In this document: in pieces, positions 8,068-18,982 of the stretch
Position numbering within the stretch: position 1 is the first letter of the stretch
Layout of the letters: each line of letters starts with the position of its first letter
From: BP-133 sp040756995
GTDB lineage: Bacteria > Actinomycetota > Acidimicrobiia > IMCC26256 > BP-133
NCBI GenBank assembly: GCA_040756995.1
Contig: JBFLYK010000003.1
Location: 206,853 to 270,852, forward strand
Reading direction: 5' to 3'
DNA length: 64,000 nt
Made by a program: the position numbers and the translations under genes
Notes under the pieces: generated by a model
Seen by the model: only the letters and a program-made list of their open reading frames with translations
Told to the model about the DNA's origin: nothing
Database searches by the model: none

Positions 8068-8884
8068 TCAGAGCGTGGACATTCCCACGACAGGCGTGTT
8101 GAGCCTGAGGGCACCGGTGGAACCGTGGAACGTCGCGTCGCCGAACGAGAAGATCCCCCCGTCGGTCGCCACCAGCCAGTAGCCCTCACCCGACGGTGAC
8201 GGCGCCATGCCCACGATCGCCTTGTTCAACCGGACGGCGCCGGTCGAGCCGTGGAACCGGGCGTCGCCGAAGGAGAAGATGCCGCCGTCGGTCGCCACCA
8301 GCCAGTAGCCGTGGCCGGTCGGCGTCGCCGCCAGGCCGACGATCGGCTTGTTCAACGTCAGGGCCCCGGTCGAGCCGTGGAACGTCGCGTCGCCGAAGGA
8401 GAAGATCCCCCCGTCCGTCGCCACCAACCAGTAACCGTTGCCCGACGGGGTCGGCGCCATCCCCACGATCGGCTTGTTGAGCCTCGTCCCGCCCGCCGAA
8501 CCGTGGAACTTCGCATCGCCGAAGGANNNNNNNNNNNNNNNNNNNNNNNNNNNNNNNNNNNNNNNNNNNNNNNNNNNNNNNNNNNNNNNNNNNNNNNNNN
8601 NNNNNNNNNNNNNNNNNNNNNNNNNNCCAGTAACCGTTGCCCGACGGGGTCGGCGCCATCCCCACGATCGGCTTGTTGAGCCTCGTCCCGCCCGCCGAAC
8701 CGTGGAACTTCGCATCGCCGAAGGAGAAGATCCCCCCGTCGGCCGCCGCCAGCCAGCACCCCCGGCCCGACGGGGTCGGGGCCAGGCCGACGATCGGCGA
8801 GTTGAGCCGGGTGCCGCCGGTCGAGCCGAAGAAGGCCGCGCCGCCGAAGGTGAAGATGCCGCCGTCGGCGGCGGCGAGGAGGTA
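8068..8884 (-). repeat. Tandem 126-bp (42-residue) repeat array
   Basis: Units encode (Y/C)WL(V/A)A(T/A)DGGIFSFG then DA(K/T/R)FHGS and LNKPIVGMAPTPSG. Two 99-bp blocks, 8428-8526 and 8627-8725, are identical and flank the assembly gap. The same module recurs in the metallophosphatase protein at 28963-30774. Repeats of this type probably form a beta-propeller-like or solenoid surface; that is inference from the periodic Gly and aromatic residues. Confidence 0.85.
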
Positions 8885-11800
8885 GCCGGGCTGGTCGTCG
8901 TCGAGGACGGTGGCCACGCCTTCGGGGTCGGGCAGTAGGCCGTTGCCGGCGGCCGACAGTCGCAGGCGGATCGTCTCGTCGCCCTCGAACCGGCTGTCGC
9001 CGGTGACGGCCACCTCGACCGGCTTCTCCTCGTCGCCGGGGGCGAAGGTGAGGCTGCCGGACACCGGGGTGAAGTCGGTGCCCGCCGCCGCGGTGCCGGG
9101 CAGCGTCTCGTAGCGGACGGTGACCGGGAAGGACCGGGGCCCCGACAGCCGGACGGGGACGACGGCGATCGTGTCCTCGTCGGTCTTCTCGGCCACCGTG
9201 ACGCCGGGCGAGAAGATCTCCGGAGGCGCATCGTCGTCCATGATCGTGCCGATGGCCACCGCCCGACCGAGTCGGGCACCGGCGCCGGCCGCCGACAGCG
9301 CCACGGTGAAGGTTTCGTTGACCTTGTCGCGGACGTCGGTGAGCACCCGGGCCACGACGGTCCGGCTGGTGTCGCCGGGGTTGAAGGAGAGGCCGCCGCT
9401 CACGGCCTCGTAGTCCTCGCCGGCGACGGCGGTCTGGTCGCCGCTGGCGAAGGCGACCGTCACGGCGCCGGTGGCCGGTGGGGTGAGCGTGACGGTGAAG
9501 GCCAGGCCGGCCGTGCCGGTGTCGCCCTCGACGATGCCGGCGTCGGCGATGTCGAGCTGCGGCAGGTCGTCGTTGCCGATGACGGCCCGGGCGGTGCCGT
9601 CGGTGACGGTGGCGTTGACCACCCGTCCGAGGCTGAGGAAGAAGTCCTCCTCGTCCTCGTGGAGGCTGTCGCCGGTCACCGCCACGGCCACGGTCCGGGC
9701 GGTCTCGCCGGGGGCGAACTCCAGGGTGCCGCCGGCGGCCGTGTAGTCCGTGCCGCCGGCCGCGGTCCCGTTGGCTGTGGCGTAGTGCACCGCGACCGGC
9801 TGGACCGACGGGGCGTCGAGCGTCACGGTGAAGACGGCGTTCCCGGAGCCTTCGTTGCCTTCCGTCACGGTGATGTCGGCCACCGCCACGGCCGGTCCGT
9901 CGTCGTCGACGATGGTGGCTCCGGCGGTGGTGCGGGCGGGGTCGATCGGTGTGCCGCGGCTGGCGTTCGACAGCGCCGCGGTGAAGGCCTCGTCCCCCTC
10001 GTCGATGCCGTCGGGACTGACCGTGACGTCGACCGTCTTCGCCGTCTCGCCAGGGTTGAAGGTCAGGGCGGCGTTGGCGCCCCCGTAGTCGTCGCCGCTG
10101 TTGGCCGCATCCGCCGGGTCGCCGACGGCGTAGTTGACGGTCACGGCCTGGTCACTCTCCCGGGAGAGCGTGACCACGAACCGGGCCTTCTCGTTGGTGC
10201 TGCGGCCGGTGCCCTCGGTGACCGTGTCGCCGGCGATCGAGAGGGTGGCCGGCCCGTCGTTGTCGATGATCGTGCCGGTGCCCGTGCCGTGGGTCAGCGT
10301 GGCGTGGCCCGGCGCCGACAGGGTGACGGTGAACGTCTCGCTCGGGGCGCCGTCCTCGGCCGGGTCGTCGACCACGGTCACGCCCACGGTGAGGGCCCGG
10401 CCGCCGGCCGGAATCGTGACGGTGCGGCCCTGCACGGCGGTGTAGTCGGCCGGGGCGGTCGCGCCGCCGGCCCCTGCGCCGTCGGCGGTGGCGACGGTCA
10501 CGGTGACGGCGTGGTCGCTGACCGAGTCGAGGGCGATCGTGAACTCGAGCGGCCGGCGGGCGGCGTCGGTCTCGGTGATGGCCCCGTCGGCGATCGACAG
10601 CCCGGGCGGCGCGTCGTCGTCGGCGATCGTGACGAGGCCGGTGGCGGGATGGGGCTCGGCGAGGCGGCCGTTCTCCGCCCGGGAGAGCACGACTCCGAAC
10701 GTCTCGTGGGGTTCGTCGACGGTGTCGCCGATCACCGAGAAGCTGACGGGCTTCGCCGTCTCGCCGGGCTCGAAGGTCAGCGTGCCGGCGGGCGCGTCGG
10801 CGCTGTAGTCGGCCGGGGACGCCGGGCCGCCGCCGACGGTGTAGTCGACGGTGACGGGCTTGCTCGACGGCGAGGACAGCACGACCTCGGCCGTGCCGGT
10901 GGAGGTGCCGGAGTTTCCTTCGGCGATCGTCGCCGGCACGACGGAGACGGCCGGCGGGAGGTCGTCGTCGCGGATCGTGGCCGTCCCCGTGGCCTTGACC
11001 AGGACGGCGTTGGTCGGGCTCGAGAGGGTGACGGTGATCGTCTCGTCGTCCTCGTCGACGTCGTCGCCGGTCACCGAGACCGACACGGTCTGGGTGGTGA
11101 CCGACCCGCTGAACACCAGGACGCCGGTGCGGGGCGTGTAGTCACGGCCGGCCCTGGCCGACCCGTCGGCGGTGGCGAACCGGACCGTGACCGCCGGCGC
11201 CGCCGCCGCTCCGCTCGAGCGCCGGGTCCGGGTCACGGTGAACAGATGACCGGCCGTGCCGGTGTCGCCCTCGACGAAGGGCCCGATGTCCGACACCGAC
11301 AGCTCGTCCGGCGGGCCGTCGTCGTCGTTGATCGTGCCGGTGGCCGAGGCCCGGGCCAGCGCCACGCCGCCGCTCGGGTTCGACAGGTTGAGGACGACCG
11401 TCTCCGCGCCCTCGGCCCGGTGGTCGTGGTCGAGGAGGACGGCGACGGTCTTGGTCGTCTGCGTCGGCTGGAACGTGAGGGTGCCGGAGGCAGGCGTGTA
11501 GTCGCGCTGGTCGGGGGCGGACGCCTCGGCCACCGCCGTTCCGTCGGCGGTGGCGTAGTCGACGGTGACCGCCGTCCCCGCCGGGGCCGACAGGCTGACG
11601 GTGAAGATCAGGCTGTCGCCGACCAGCGTGCCCTCGGTGGCCGCGGTGTCGTCCACGGCCAGGTCGAGACCGGTGTCATCGTCGGTGATGGTCCCGGTGC
11701 CGATGGCCCGGGCCACGGTGGCGTTGGCCTCCGACGACAGCACCAGGCTGAACGTCTCGGTCGCCTCGTGCACCTGGTCCCTGGTGAGGGCCACCTCGAC

Positions 11801-12811
11801 CCCGACCGACGTCTCCCCCGCCGGGATCTGCACCGGCGTGCTGGTCAACGCGGTGTAGTCGTCCGAGGCCCGGGCGCCGCCCGGCCCGGTGCCGTCGACG
11901 GTCTGGACCCGGAACGTCACGTTGTGGCTGCTGGGGTGGTCGAGGCGGACCCTGAAGGTCAGGTGCCCGGCGCCTTCGCCGGCGGTGGCGTCCTCCACCG
12001 TCAGGGTCGGAGCGCCGTCGTCGTCGACGATCGTGCCGGTGCCGCTGTTCTCCGCGATCGTGGCGCCCGAGGCGTTGGACAGCGCCACCGTGAACGTCTC
12101 GCTGATCTCGTCGACGGCGTCGCCGCTCACCGGAACCGATACCGGCTTCATCCGGTCGCCGGGACTGAAGGTCAGGCTGCCCGAGGTGGCGGCGAAGTCC
12201 GACGGCGCCGCCGCCCCGCCCGCCCCCGCCCCGTCGGCGGTGGAGTAGTCGACGGTGACCGGCTGGCCGCTCGGGGCGGAGAGGCTGACGGCGAAGGTGG
12301 CGTGGACCGGGCCGCTGTCGCCCTCGACGACGCGGGCGTTGCCGACCGAGAGGCTGGGCGGGGCGTCGGCGTCGGCGATGGTGGCCGTGGCGTCGAGCTG
12401 CGTCTGGCCGGTCGAGGCGCCGCTCAGGCGGAGGGCGAACGTCTCGTCGGCTTCGTCGAGGCTGTCGGCGAGGATCGACACCCGCACCGTCCGGGTGGTG
12501 CCGGCGGTGCCGAAGTCGAGCGTGCCGGCGGTGGCGACGTAGTCCTGATCGGCGGTGGCGGTGCCGTCGACGGTGGCGTAGTCGACGGTCACCGGGTCGG
12601 CGTCGGCCCTGGTCAACGTGACCGTGAAGACCAGCGCCCGGGAGCCGACCGCCGGCTCGACGGCGCTCACGTTGTCGACAGACAGGGTGCCGCCGGCCGC
12701 CCGGGCCGGCGCCGGCGCCGGCGCCAACTGGAGTGTGACCGTGGCGGCAAGCAGGATGACCGGACCCACCCGTCCCCGGCGTGGTCGTCGGCAAAAGAAG
12801 AGTCCTGTCAT
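8068..12811 (-). CDS. Giant secreted Calx-beta repeat protein with C-terminal 42-residue repeats (crosses assembly gap)
   Basis: The protein starts with a Sec signal (RVGPVILLAATVTLQLAPAP...ARA). About eleven Calx-beta domains follow, each ~110 residues and ending in a Ca-binding strand such as TIVDDDGAP, TIADDDAPP or TIMDDDAPP. They are typical of extracellular adhesion or matrix proteins. The C-terminal part is an array of a 42-residue repeat (YWLVATDGGIFSFGDA, FHGSTG, LNKPIVGMAPTPSGNG), of which six full or partial copies are visible. The reading frame changes across the 100-N run at 8527-8626. Because both sides encode the same repeat in frame, I treat it as one gene and the N number as arbitrary. 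The true gene is longer or shorter by repeat units. No LPXTG or anchor is seen at the end. Confidence 0.85.
8527..8626. other. Assembly gap (100 N)
   Basis: Exactly 100 undetermined bases, a conventional placeholder, separate two identical 99-bp copies of the repeat. From the 126-bp unit length, the real missing length should be 27 bp plus a multiple of 126 bp. Confidence 0.97.
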
Positions 12812-12846
12812 GTGGTCAGCGTATCTACCTGTTCATCAGTGTTGCC

Positions 12847-13665
12847 ATGGCGGCTAGCGGCGGCGACCCGCTGGCGGCGGTGGCCGGCTGGCCCGTCCCG
12901 ACGGCGGCCGTCGGGGTCACCTCGCCGGCGGCCACCGTGGCCGGCACCGGCCCCCTCGAGGAGGCCCTGCCGCTGGCATCGGTGACGAAGCTGCTGACGG
13001 CCATGGGCGTCCTCGTGGCCGTGGAGGAGGAGACGCTCAGCCTCGACGACCCGGCCGGGCCGGAGGGGTCGACGGTGGCGCACCTGCTGGCCCACGCCTC
13101 GGGCCTCGGCCTCGACGGCGCCCGCCTCTCCGCCCCCGGCCGGCGGCGGATCTACTCCAACGCCGGCTTCGAAGTTCTCGGCGACGTGGTGGCGGCCCGG
13201 TCGGGGATCCCGTTCGAGGCCTACGTCACCGAGGCCGTCCTCGAGCCGCTCGGCATGAGCGGCACCCGGATGGGCAATCCCGCCTGGGGGGCGGTGGGGT
13301 GTGCCGCCGACCTTCTGGCCCTCGGCCGGGAGCTCCTCGACCCGAAGGTGCTGAGCCCGCCGATGCTGGAGCGGGCCAGCACGGTGGCCTTCCGCGGTCT
13401 CGACGGCGTCCTGCCCGGGTTCGGCCGCCAGTCCCCCAACGACTGGGGCCTGGGCTTCGAACTGCGGGACGGCAAGTCGCCCCACTGGACGGGCGGGCGC
13501 AACTCCCCCCGCACCTTCGGCCATTTCGGCCGGTCGGGGACGTTCCTGTGGGTCGACCCCGACGCCCGGCTGGCCTGCGCCTGCGTGACGAACCGGGACT
13601 TCGGCCCCTGGGCCGCCGAGGCCTGGCCCGCTCTGTCGGACGAGGTAGTGAGTAGCTTCGGATAG
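12847..13665 (+). CDS. Serine hydrolase, class C beta-lactamase/DD-peptidase fold
   Basis: A 272-residue protein of the beta-lactamase-related family (esterases, DD-carboxypeptidases, class C enzymes). The nucleophile motif SVTK (S45-K48), the YSN tyrosine motif (Y103-N105) and an HFG motif (H226-G228, in the KTG position) are all present. It is shorter than AmpC (~360) and has no signal peptide, so it is probably cytoplasmic. The ATG at 12847 is chosen because upstream codons would overlap the divergent Calx-beta gene. Only 35 bp separate the two starts. Real substrate unknown; ester hydrolysis is as likely as beta-lactam activity. Confidence 0.8.
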   Translation: MAASGGDPLAAVAGWPVPTAAVGVTSPAATVAGTGPLEEALPLASVTKLLTAMGVLVAVEEETLSLDDPAGPEGSTVAHLLAHASGLGLDGARLSAPGRRRIYSNAGFEVLGDVVAARSGIPFEAYVTEAVLEPLGMSGTRMGNPAWGAVGCAADLLALGRELLDPKVLSPPMLERASTVAFRGLDGVLPGFGRQSPNDWGLGFELRDGKSPHWTGGRNSPRTFGHFGRSGTFLWVDPDARLACACVTNRDFGPWAAEAWPALSDEVVSSFG

Positions 13666-13741
13666 GGCGGAATCGGACGAGGCGCGAGGCACCGGGCCTC
13701 CCGGTGTGTGACCATCTTTACGACCTCAATGAGGAGGGTGG

Positions 13742-15319
13742 GTGGAGCAGTTCTCCGTGACAGCGGCCCGGGAGGCGGAGGCACCGCCGACCCGGCCCGT
13801 CCCGGATCCGGCCGGTGGCGACGCGCCGGTGGCCAATCCCCGGCGGCGGACGTCACGTCTGGGGCTGCGGGCCCGGGCCACGGTCGCCTTCGGCTGCGTG
13901 GCCCTCGCGCTGTCGGCCACCCTGGCCACGATGGCCTACGAGCTGACCCGCAGCTACCTCATCCAGCAGCGGCAGAGCACGGCCATCCGCCAGGCCTACG
14001 TCAACGCCCGGCTGGCCCGGTCGGTGCTGCGCACCCCCGACCCCGACGTCCCCACCATCCTCGCCTCGCTCCAGACCAGTTCGGGTTCGGTGGCGGTCCT
14101 CAACTACCAGGACCGCTGGTTCGCCAGCAAGGTCGGCATCGGGCCCAACGCCGTCCCGTCCGACCTGCGCCAGAAGGTGCTGGCGGGCAACGTCGGCCGC
14201 CAGCGGTTCACGCTCGACGGCCAGCCGCAGGTGGCGGTGGGGGTGCCACTGCCGGCGGTCGACGCCTTCTACTTCGAGTTCTCCCCCATGGCGGAGCTGC
14301 AACGGTCGCTGTCGCTGCTGGCCCGGGCGCTGGCCCTCGGCGCCGCCATCACGGCGCTGGGCGGCGCGATGGTCGGCCGCTACGCCAGCAGCCGGGTCCT
14401 GCTGCCGCTGCGGGGGGTGGCGTCGGCCGCCTACCGCATTTCCCATGGCGCCCTCGACACCCGCCTCGACGCCAAGGGCGACCCCGACCTCGCCCCGCTC
14501 ATCGGCTCGTTCAACGACATGGTCGACGCCCTCCAGGACCGGATCGACCGGGAGGCCCGTTTCGCCTCCGACGTCAGCCACGAGCTGCGGACGCCCCTGG
14601 CGGCCATCGGCTCGGCGGTCAACATCGTCAGGCGCCGCCGCCACTCGCCGGAGGAGGCGGCGGCCGCTCTCGACGTGCTGGAGCAGCAGATCGAGAGCTT
14701 CCAGAAGCTCGTCCTCGACCTGCTGGAGATCTCCCGGCTCGAGGCCGGGACCGCCCGGCTGGAGCGGGAGCCGATCGAGCCCGAGCGCTTCGCCCGGTCG
14801 GTGCTGGCGTCGACCGGCCGGTCCGCGGTGCCGCTCGGGATCGAGCCCGGGGCGCCCAGCCAGGCGATGGTCGACCCCCGCCGGCTGAGCCAGATGCTGG
14901 TCAATCTCCTCGACAACGCCGACAAGTACGCCGGCGGGCCGACGGCGCTGATCATCTCGGGCAACGAGAGCGTGGTGCGCTTCGCCGTCGAGGACCGGGG
15001 CCCGGGCGTGCCGGAGCACGAGCGGCACCACATCTTCGAGCGCTTCGCCCGGGGTGAGTCGTCGGCCCAGCCGGGGGCGGGTGACGGGACCGGTCTCGGA
15101 CTGTCGCTGGTGGCCGAGCACGCCCGGCTGCACCACGGTCACGTCTGGGTTGAGGAACGGGTCGGCGGCGGCGCCCGCTTCGTCGTGGAGCTGCCGCTGG
15201 TGGAGTACGGGCCGGGGGCCATCCCGGCGTCTCCCCCGCCGCCGGACGGGCAGCGCAGGTCGCCGGCTGCTTCCGACGAACAGGGGGATGCGCCGGCGTC
15301 GGACGGGGGTGCGTCATGA
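13742..15319 (+). CDS. MtrB-like sensor histidine kinase (no adjacent response regulator)
   Basis: A 525-residue membrane kinase. The order is: cytoplasmic N-terminus, TM1 (about 45-67), ~120-residue extracytoplasmic sensor, TM2 (about 195-216), HAMP, dimerisation domain with FASDVSHELRTPL (phospho-acceptor H280) and an ATPase domain with NLLDNADKYAGG, VEDRGPGV and GTGLGLSLV. It starts at GTG 13742, 5 nt after GAGGAGG. The stop overlaps the next gene by 4 nt (ATGA). An MtrA-type response regulator would normally precede it, but the upstream gene here is a hydrolase. Kinase plus GerMN lipoprotein recalls the mycobacterial mtrB-lpqB pair, so a cell-envelope signal is a reasonable inference. Confidence 0.9.
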   Translation: MEQFSVTAAREAEAPPTRPVPDPAGGDAPVANPRRRTSRLGLRARATVAFGCVALALSATLATMAYELTRSYLIQQRQSTAIRQAYVNARLARSVLRTPDPDVPTILASLQTSSGSVAVLNYQDRWFASKVGIGPNAVPSDLRQKVLAGNVGRQRFTLDGQPQVAVGVPLPAVDAFYFEFSPMAELQRSLSLLARALALGAAITALGGAMVGRYASSRVLLPLRGVASAAYRISHGALDTRLDAKGDPDLAPLIGSFNDMVDALQDRIDREARFASDVSHELRTPLAAIGSAVNIVRRRRHSPEEAAAALDVLEQQIESFQKLVLDLLEISRLEAGTARLEREPIEPERFARSVLASTGRSAVPLGIEPGAPSQAMVDPRRLSQMLVNLLDNADKYAGGPTALIISGNESVVRFAVEDRGPGVPEHERHHIFERFARGESSAQPGAGDGTGLGLSLVAEHARLHHGHVWVEERVGGGARFVVELPLVEYGPGAIPASPPPPDGQRRSPAASDEQGDAPASDGGAS

Positions 15320-15915
15320 GACGGACGAGACGGACGGGGATGCTGGCGGCGATGGCGGTGGCCGGGATGCTGGCCGCCGGGTGCGGGATCCCGCCCGACG
15401 ACCACGCCACCCTGGCCCAGCCCGGCTCCGTCCCCTACGACCTGCTGGGTGAGGGGCCGGCGGCCACCGCCACCACGCAGCTGGCCGCCCCGACCGAGAA
15501 GGCGACGATCTTCCTCGTGCAGGGCGAGCGGCTGGCCCCCGTCCAGCGGGAGCTGCCGGCGCCGGTCTCGGTCGAGGCGGTGCTGGAGGCGCTGGCCGCC
15601 GGGCCCACCGCCACCGAGGTGCAGCTGGGGCTGCGGACGGCTCTCCTCACCCAGGAGCTGATGCGCTCCGGCGGGGTGAGCGGCGGCATCGCCACGGTGG
15701 ACCTGGGGCAGCCGTTCACCGAGATCGCCGGCCGGGACCAGATCGTGGCCCTGGCCCAGATCGTCTCCACCGTCACGGGGCTGCCCGGCGTGGGGCGCGT
15801 CCGCTTCACGCTCGACGGCCAGCCCGTCGGGATCCTGCGGGGGGACGGGGCGGTGACGACCGAGACCGTGTCGCGGGACGACTACGCCACCCTGGCGCCC
15901 GTCCCGCTCGGCTAA
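15316..15915 (+). CDS. GerMN-domain lipoprotein (LpqB N-terminal-like)
   Basis: A 199-residue exported lipoprotein with lipobox MLAAGCG (Cys about residue 23). The body is a single GerMN/sporulation-type domain: ATIFLVQGERLAPVQREL, EAVLEALAAGPTATE, GIATVDLGQPFTEI, IVSTVTGLPGVGRVRFTL. LpqB has a similar domain followed by a beta-propeller, which is absent here. Translation is coupled to the kinase (ATGA overlap). It probably modulates the sensor outside the membrane or acts at the cell wall. No catalytic residues are evident. Confidence 0.82.
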   Translation: MRRTRRTGMLAAMAVAGMLAAGCGIPPDDHATLAQPGSVPYDLLGEGPAATATTQLAAPTEKATIFLVQGERLAPVQRELPAPVSVEAVLEALAAGPTATEVQLGLRTALLTQELMRSGGVSGGIATVDLGQPFTEIAGRDQIVALAQIVSTVTGLPGVGRVRFTLDGQPVGILRGDGAVTTETVSRDDYATLAPVPLG

Positions 15916-16005
15916 GACCATTCCCAGGGAGGCGGGGGTACAGTCGGCCGTCTTCGTTCGCGTTCTGGCGTGGCGCGACCGCAATCGGATTGGGGAGGGC
16001 CAGAC

Positions 16006-16428
16006 ATGCGCAAGGGACGAGTGCTGGGAATCGGCCTGGTGGCTGCGGCGTCGTGGTTGGCGATGCCGGCGGCCGACGCCGCCACCACCAACCTCAAGGC
16101 CGAGATGACCGGAGCCGAGGAGGTGCCCGGCCCCGGCGACCCCGACGGCAAGGGCTCGGCCACCGTCGTCGTCGACGACTCGGCCAACTCCGTCTGCCAC
16201 GAGCTCACCTACACCGGGCTGGGCAAGGTGACCGCGGCCCACATCCACACCGGGGCCAAGGGTGTGGCCGGCCCGCCGGCCGTCACCCTCAAGGGCGACA
16301 AGGGCTGCACGAACGTCGACCCGATGACGGTGAAGGCGATCCGGGACGAGCCCGGCAACCACTACGTCAACATCCACACCGACGAATACAAGAACGGCGC
16401 CATCCGGGGGCAATTGACCAAGGCCTAG
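16006..16428 (+). CDS. Secreted CHRD-domain protein
   Basis: A 140-residue protein with a Sec signal peptide (MRKGRVLGIGLVAAASWLAM...ADA) and one CHRD domain: NLKAEMTGAEEVPGPGDPDG, HELTYTGLGKVTAAHIHTGA, HYVNIHTDEYKNGAIRGQL. The two His-containing HIH and NIHT motifs are typical of the domain, whose bacterial function is not established. The ATG at 16006 follows a GGGGAGGG site and places the signal peptide correctly. A related CHRD lipoprotein lies at 18405-18917 on the other side of a transaminase/amidase pair. Confidence 0.88.
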   Translation: MRKGRVLGIGLVAAASWLAMPAADAATTNLKAEMTGAEEVPGPGDPDGKGSATVVVDDSANSVCHELTYTGLGKVTAAHIHTGAKGVAGPPAVTLKGDKGCTNVDPMTVKAIRDEPGNHYVNIHTDEYKNGAIRGQLTKA

Positions 16429-16433
16429 TGCCG

Positions 16434-16450
16434 GGCGGGAGCGCCCCGCC
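16434..16450. terminator. Bidirectional hairpin between convergent genes
   Basis: GGCGGG (16434-16439) pairs with CCCGCC (16445-16450) around a 5-nt loop. It fills most of the 22-bp gap between the CHRD gene and the convergent amidase gene. There is no T-run. Confidence 0.45.
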
Positions 16451-17208
<758 letters not shown>

Positions 17209-17212
<4 letters not shown>

Positions 17213-18372
17213 GACGGGCGCAGGCCTTTGAGGCGGGCGGCGGCTTCGGCCAGTATCTCGGGCCGCTTGCAGAAGGCGAAGCGGACGAGCGTCCGGCCGG
17301 CGTCGGGGTCGTCGTAGAAGACCGACATCGGCACGGCCACCACGCCGACCCGCTCCGGCAGGCCGAGGCAGAATTCGATGCCGTCCGTGCCCCCGACCGC
17401 CGCGATGTCGGTGGTGACGAAGTACGTGCCCTGCGAGGCGAACGTGGTGAGACCGGCGTCGCGCAGACCCTGGCTGAGCAGGTCACGCCGCTCCGCCAGG
17501 CTGACGGCCAGGTCCTCGTAGTACGACGCCGGCAGGCCGAGGGCGACGGTGGCGGCGTGCTGGAACGGCGTCGCCCCGGAGTAGGAGAGGTACTGCTTGG
17601 CCGTGCGGACGGCGGCGATGAGGTCGGCCGGCCCGCAGGCCCAGCCGACCTTCCAGCCGGTGAAGGAGAACGTCTTGCCGTGACTGGAGATCGTCACCGT
17701 GCGCTCCGCCATCCCGGGCAGCGTGGCCAGGGGGATGTGCCGGGCGTCGTCGTAGACGAGGTGCTCGTAGACCTCGTCGGTGACGGCCACCAGGTTGTGC
17801 TCCAGGCACACGTCGGCCACGGCCCGGAGCTCGTCGGCCGAAAGCACCCGGCCGGTCGGGTTGTGGGGCGAGTTCAGCAGGACGAGCCGGGTCTTCGGGG
17901 TGACGGCGGCGGCCAGGGCGTCGGGGTCGAGGGCGAAGTCCGGGGCCCGCAGGGTGACGACCCGCCGCCGGGCGCCGGCCATGGCGATGGTGGCGGCGTA
18001 GGAGTCGTAATACGGCTCGAGCGTGATGACCTCGTCGCCCGGCTCGCACAGGCCGAGCACCGCGCCGGCGATCGCCTCGGTGGCGCCCATGGTGATGACG
18101 ACCTCGGTGTCGGGGTCGTGCTCCAACCCGTAGCAGCGGCGCTGGTGGTCGGCCACCGCCTGGCGCAGGGCCGGCAGGCCCGGTCCCGGCGGGTACTGGT
18201 TGTGCCCGCCCCGGATGGCGGCCACCGCCGCCTCGGCCACCTCCGCCGGACCGTCGACATCGGGGAAGCCCTGGCCGAGGTTGATGGACCCGGTGCGGAC
18301 GGCCAGGGCCGACATCTCGTTGAAGATCGTGGTGGTGAAGGGCTGCAGGTGGGCGCCCATCGCTCGCCGCAT
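17209..18372 (-). CDS. PLP-dependent class I aminotransferase (glutamine/methionine transaminase type)
   Basis: A 387-residue fold-type I aminotransferase. Landmarks are INLGQGFPDVDGP near the N-terminus, NQYPPGPGLPALRQAV, MGATEAI, LNSPHNPTGRV, VTDEVYEHLVYD, the PLP-lysine motif SSHGKTFSFTGWKVGW and the C-terminal RFAFCKRPE (carboxylate-binding Arg). The GQGFPD and NQY features fit the KAT/YbdL group. Coupling to the omega-amidase gene (ATGA overlap) supports use of glutamine or methionine. The first in-frame ATG at 18372 is used; a second ATG at 18360 is possible. Confidence 0.9.
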
Positions 18373-18404
18373 GGCTCCGAGCGTAGGAGAGCCCCCTTGT
18401 TCGG

Positions 18405-18917
18405 TCAGAACTTGTCGAGCTGCCCCCGCACGGCGCCGTTGGGGTGCTCGGCGCTGTGGACGTTGAGGTAGTAGCCGGACGGGTTGCTGATCAGCGCCGC
18501 CGCCTTGTCGGCCGGGACGTCGACGCACTTCTTCGACGTGAAGGCCGACTCGCCGGGGGTGAACTCCGGCTGAAGGTCGATGAACACCGGGCCGCTGGTG
18601 CCTTTGGCGCCCTGGTGGATGTGGGCGGCCGTCGGCTTCTCGCCCATGGTGACGTTGAGGTCCGGGCAGATCCGGGTGCCGCTGACCTCGACCTGCGCCG
18701 CGCCCACCGCGGGGTTGGCCCCGGGACCCGGGACCTCTTCGGCGCCGGTCAGCGCCGCCTTCAGCGTGACCGCCGTGCCCTCGTTCTTCTCGCCGCGGGC
18801 CGTCGTCTCGGTCGTGACCTTCGTCTCGTCGCCTTCGTCGTCATCGCCGCAGGCGCCGAGCCCGGCGGCGAGGGCGAGCGACAGGAGGAGAGCGGTCAGC
18901 GGCCGGTGCACGGTCAT
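18405..18917 (-). CDS. CHRD-domain lipoprotein
   Basis: A 170-residue exported lipoprotein with lipobox LAAGLGACG (Cys about 23), a charged spacer rich in Asp, Glu and Thr, and one CHRD domain (TLKAALTGAEEVPGPGANPA, TAAHIHQGAKGTSGP, YYLNVHSAEHPNGAVRGQL). It is clearly related to the CHRD protein at 16006 but membrane-anchored. It lies 32 bp upstream of the aminotransferase start on the same strand, so co-transcription is possible. The role in bacteria is unknown. Confidence 0.87.
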   Translation of the reverse strand: MTVHRPLTALLLSLALAAGLGACGDDDEGDETKVTTETTARGEKNEGTAVTLKAALTGAEEVPGPGANPAVGAAQVEVSGTRICPDLNVTMGEKPTAAHIHQGAKGTSGPVFIDLQPEFTPGESAFTSKKCVDVPADKAAALISNPSGYYLNVHSAEHPNGAVRGQLDKF

Positions 18918-18982
18918 CGACCCTTGATCCTGTCACGGTCTCCGGCCCCATGGCGCGCACCGCCCCTGGGCACAATGGGTCC

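Noticed and set aside
8527..8626. Frame change at the N run as evidence of a pseudogene
   Set aside because: Both sides encode the same 42-residue repeat; the N number is a placeholder, so the frame change is an assembly artefact.
9659..12985. 1108-codon open frame on the plus strand opposite the Calx-beta gene
   Set aside because: It is antisense to a clear domain-repeat protein, is Gly/Arg-rich without motifs, and arises from GC-rich codon bias.
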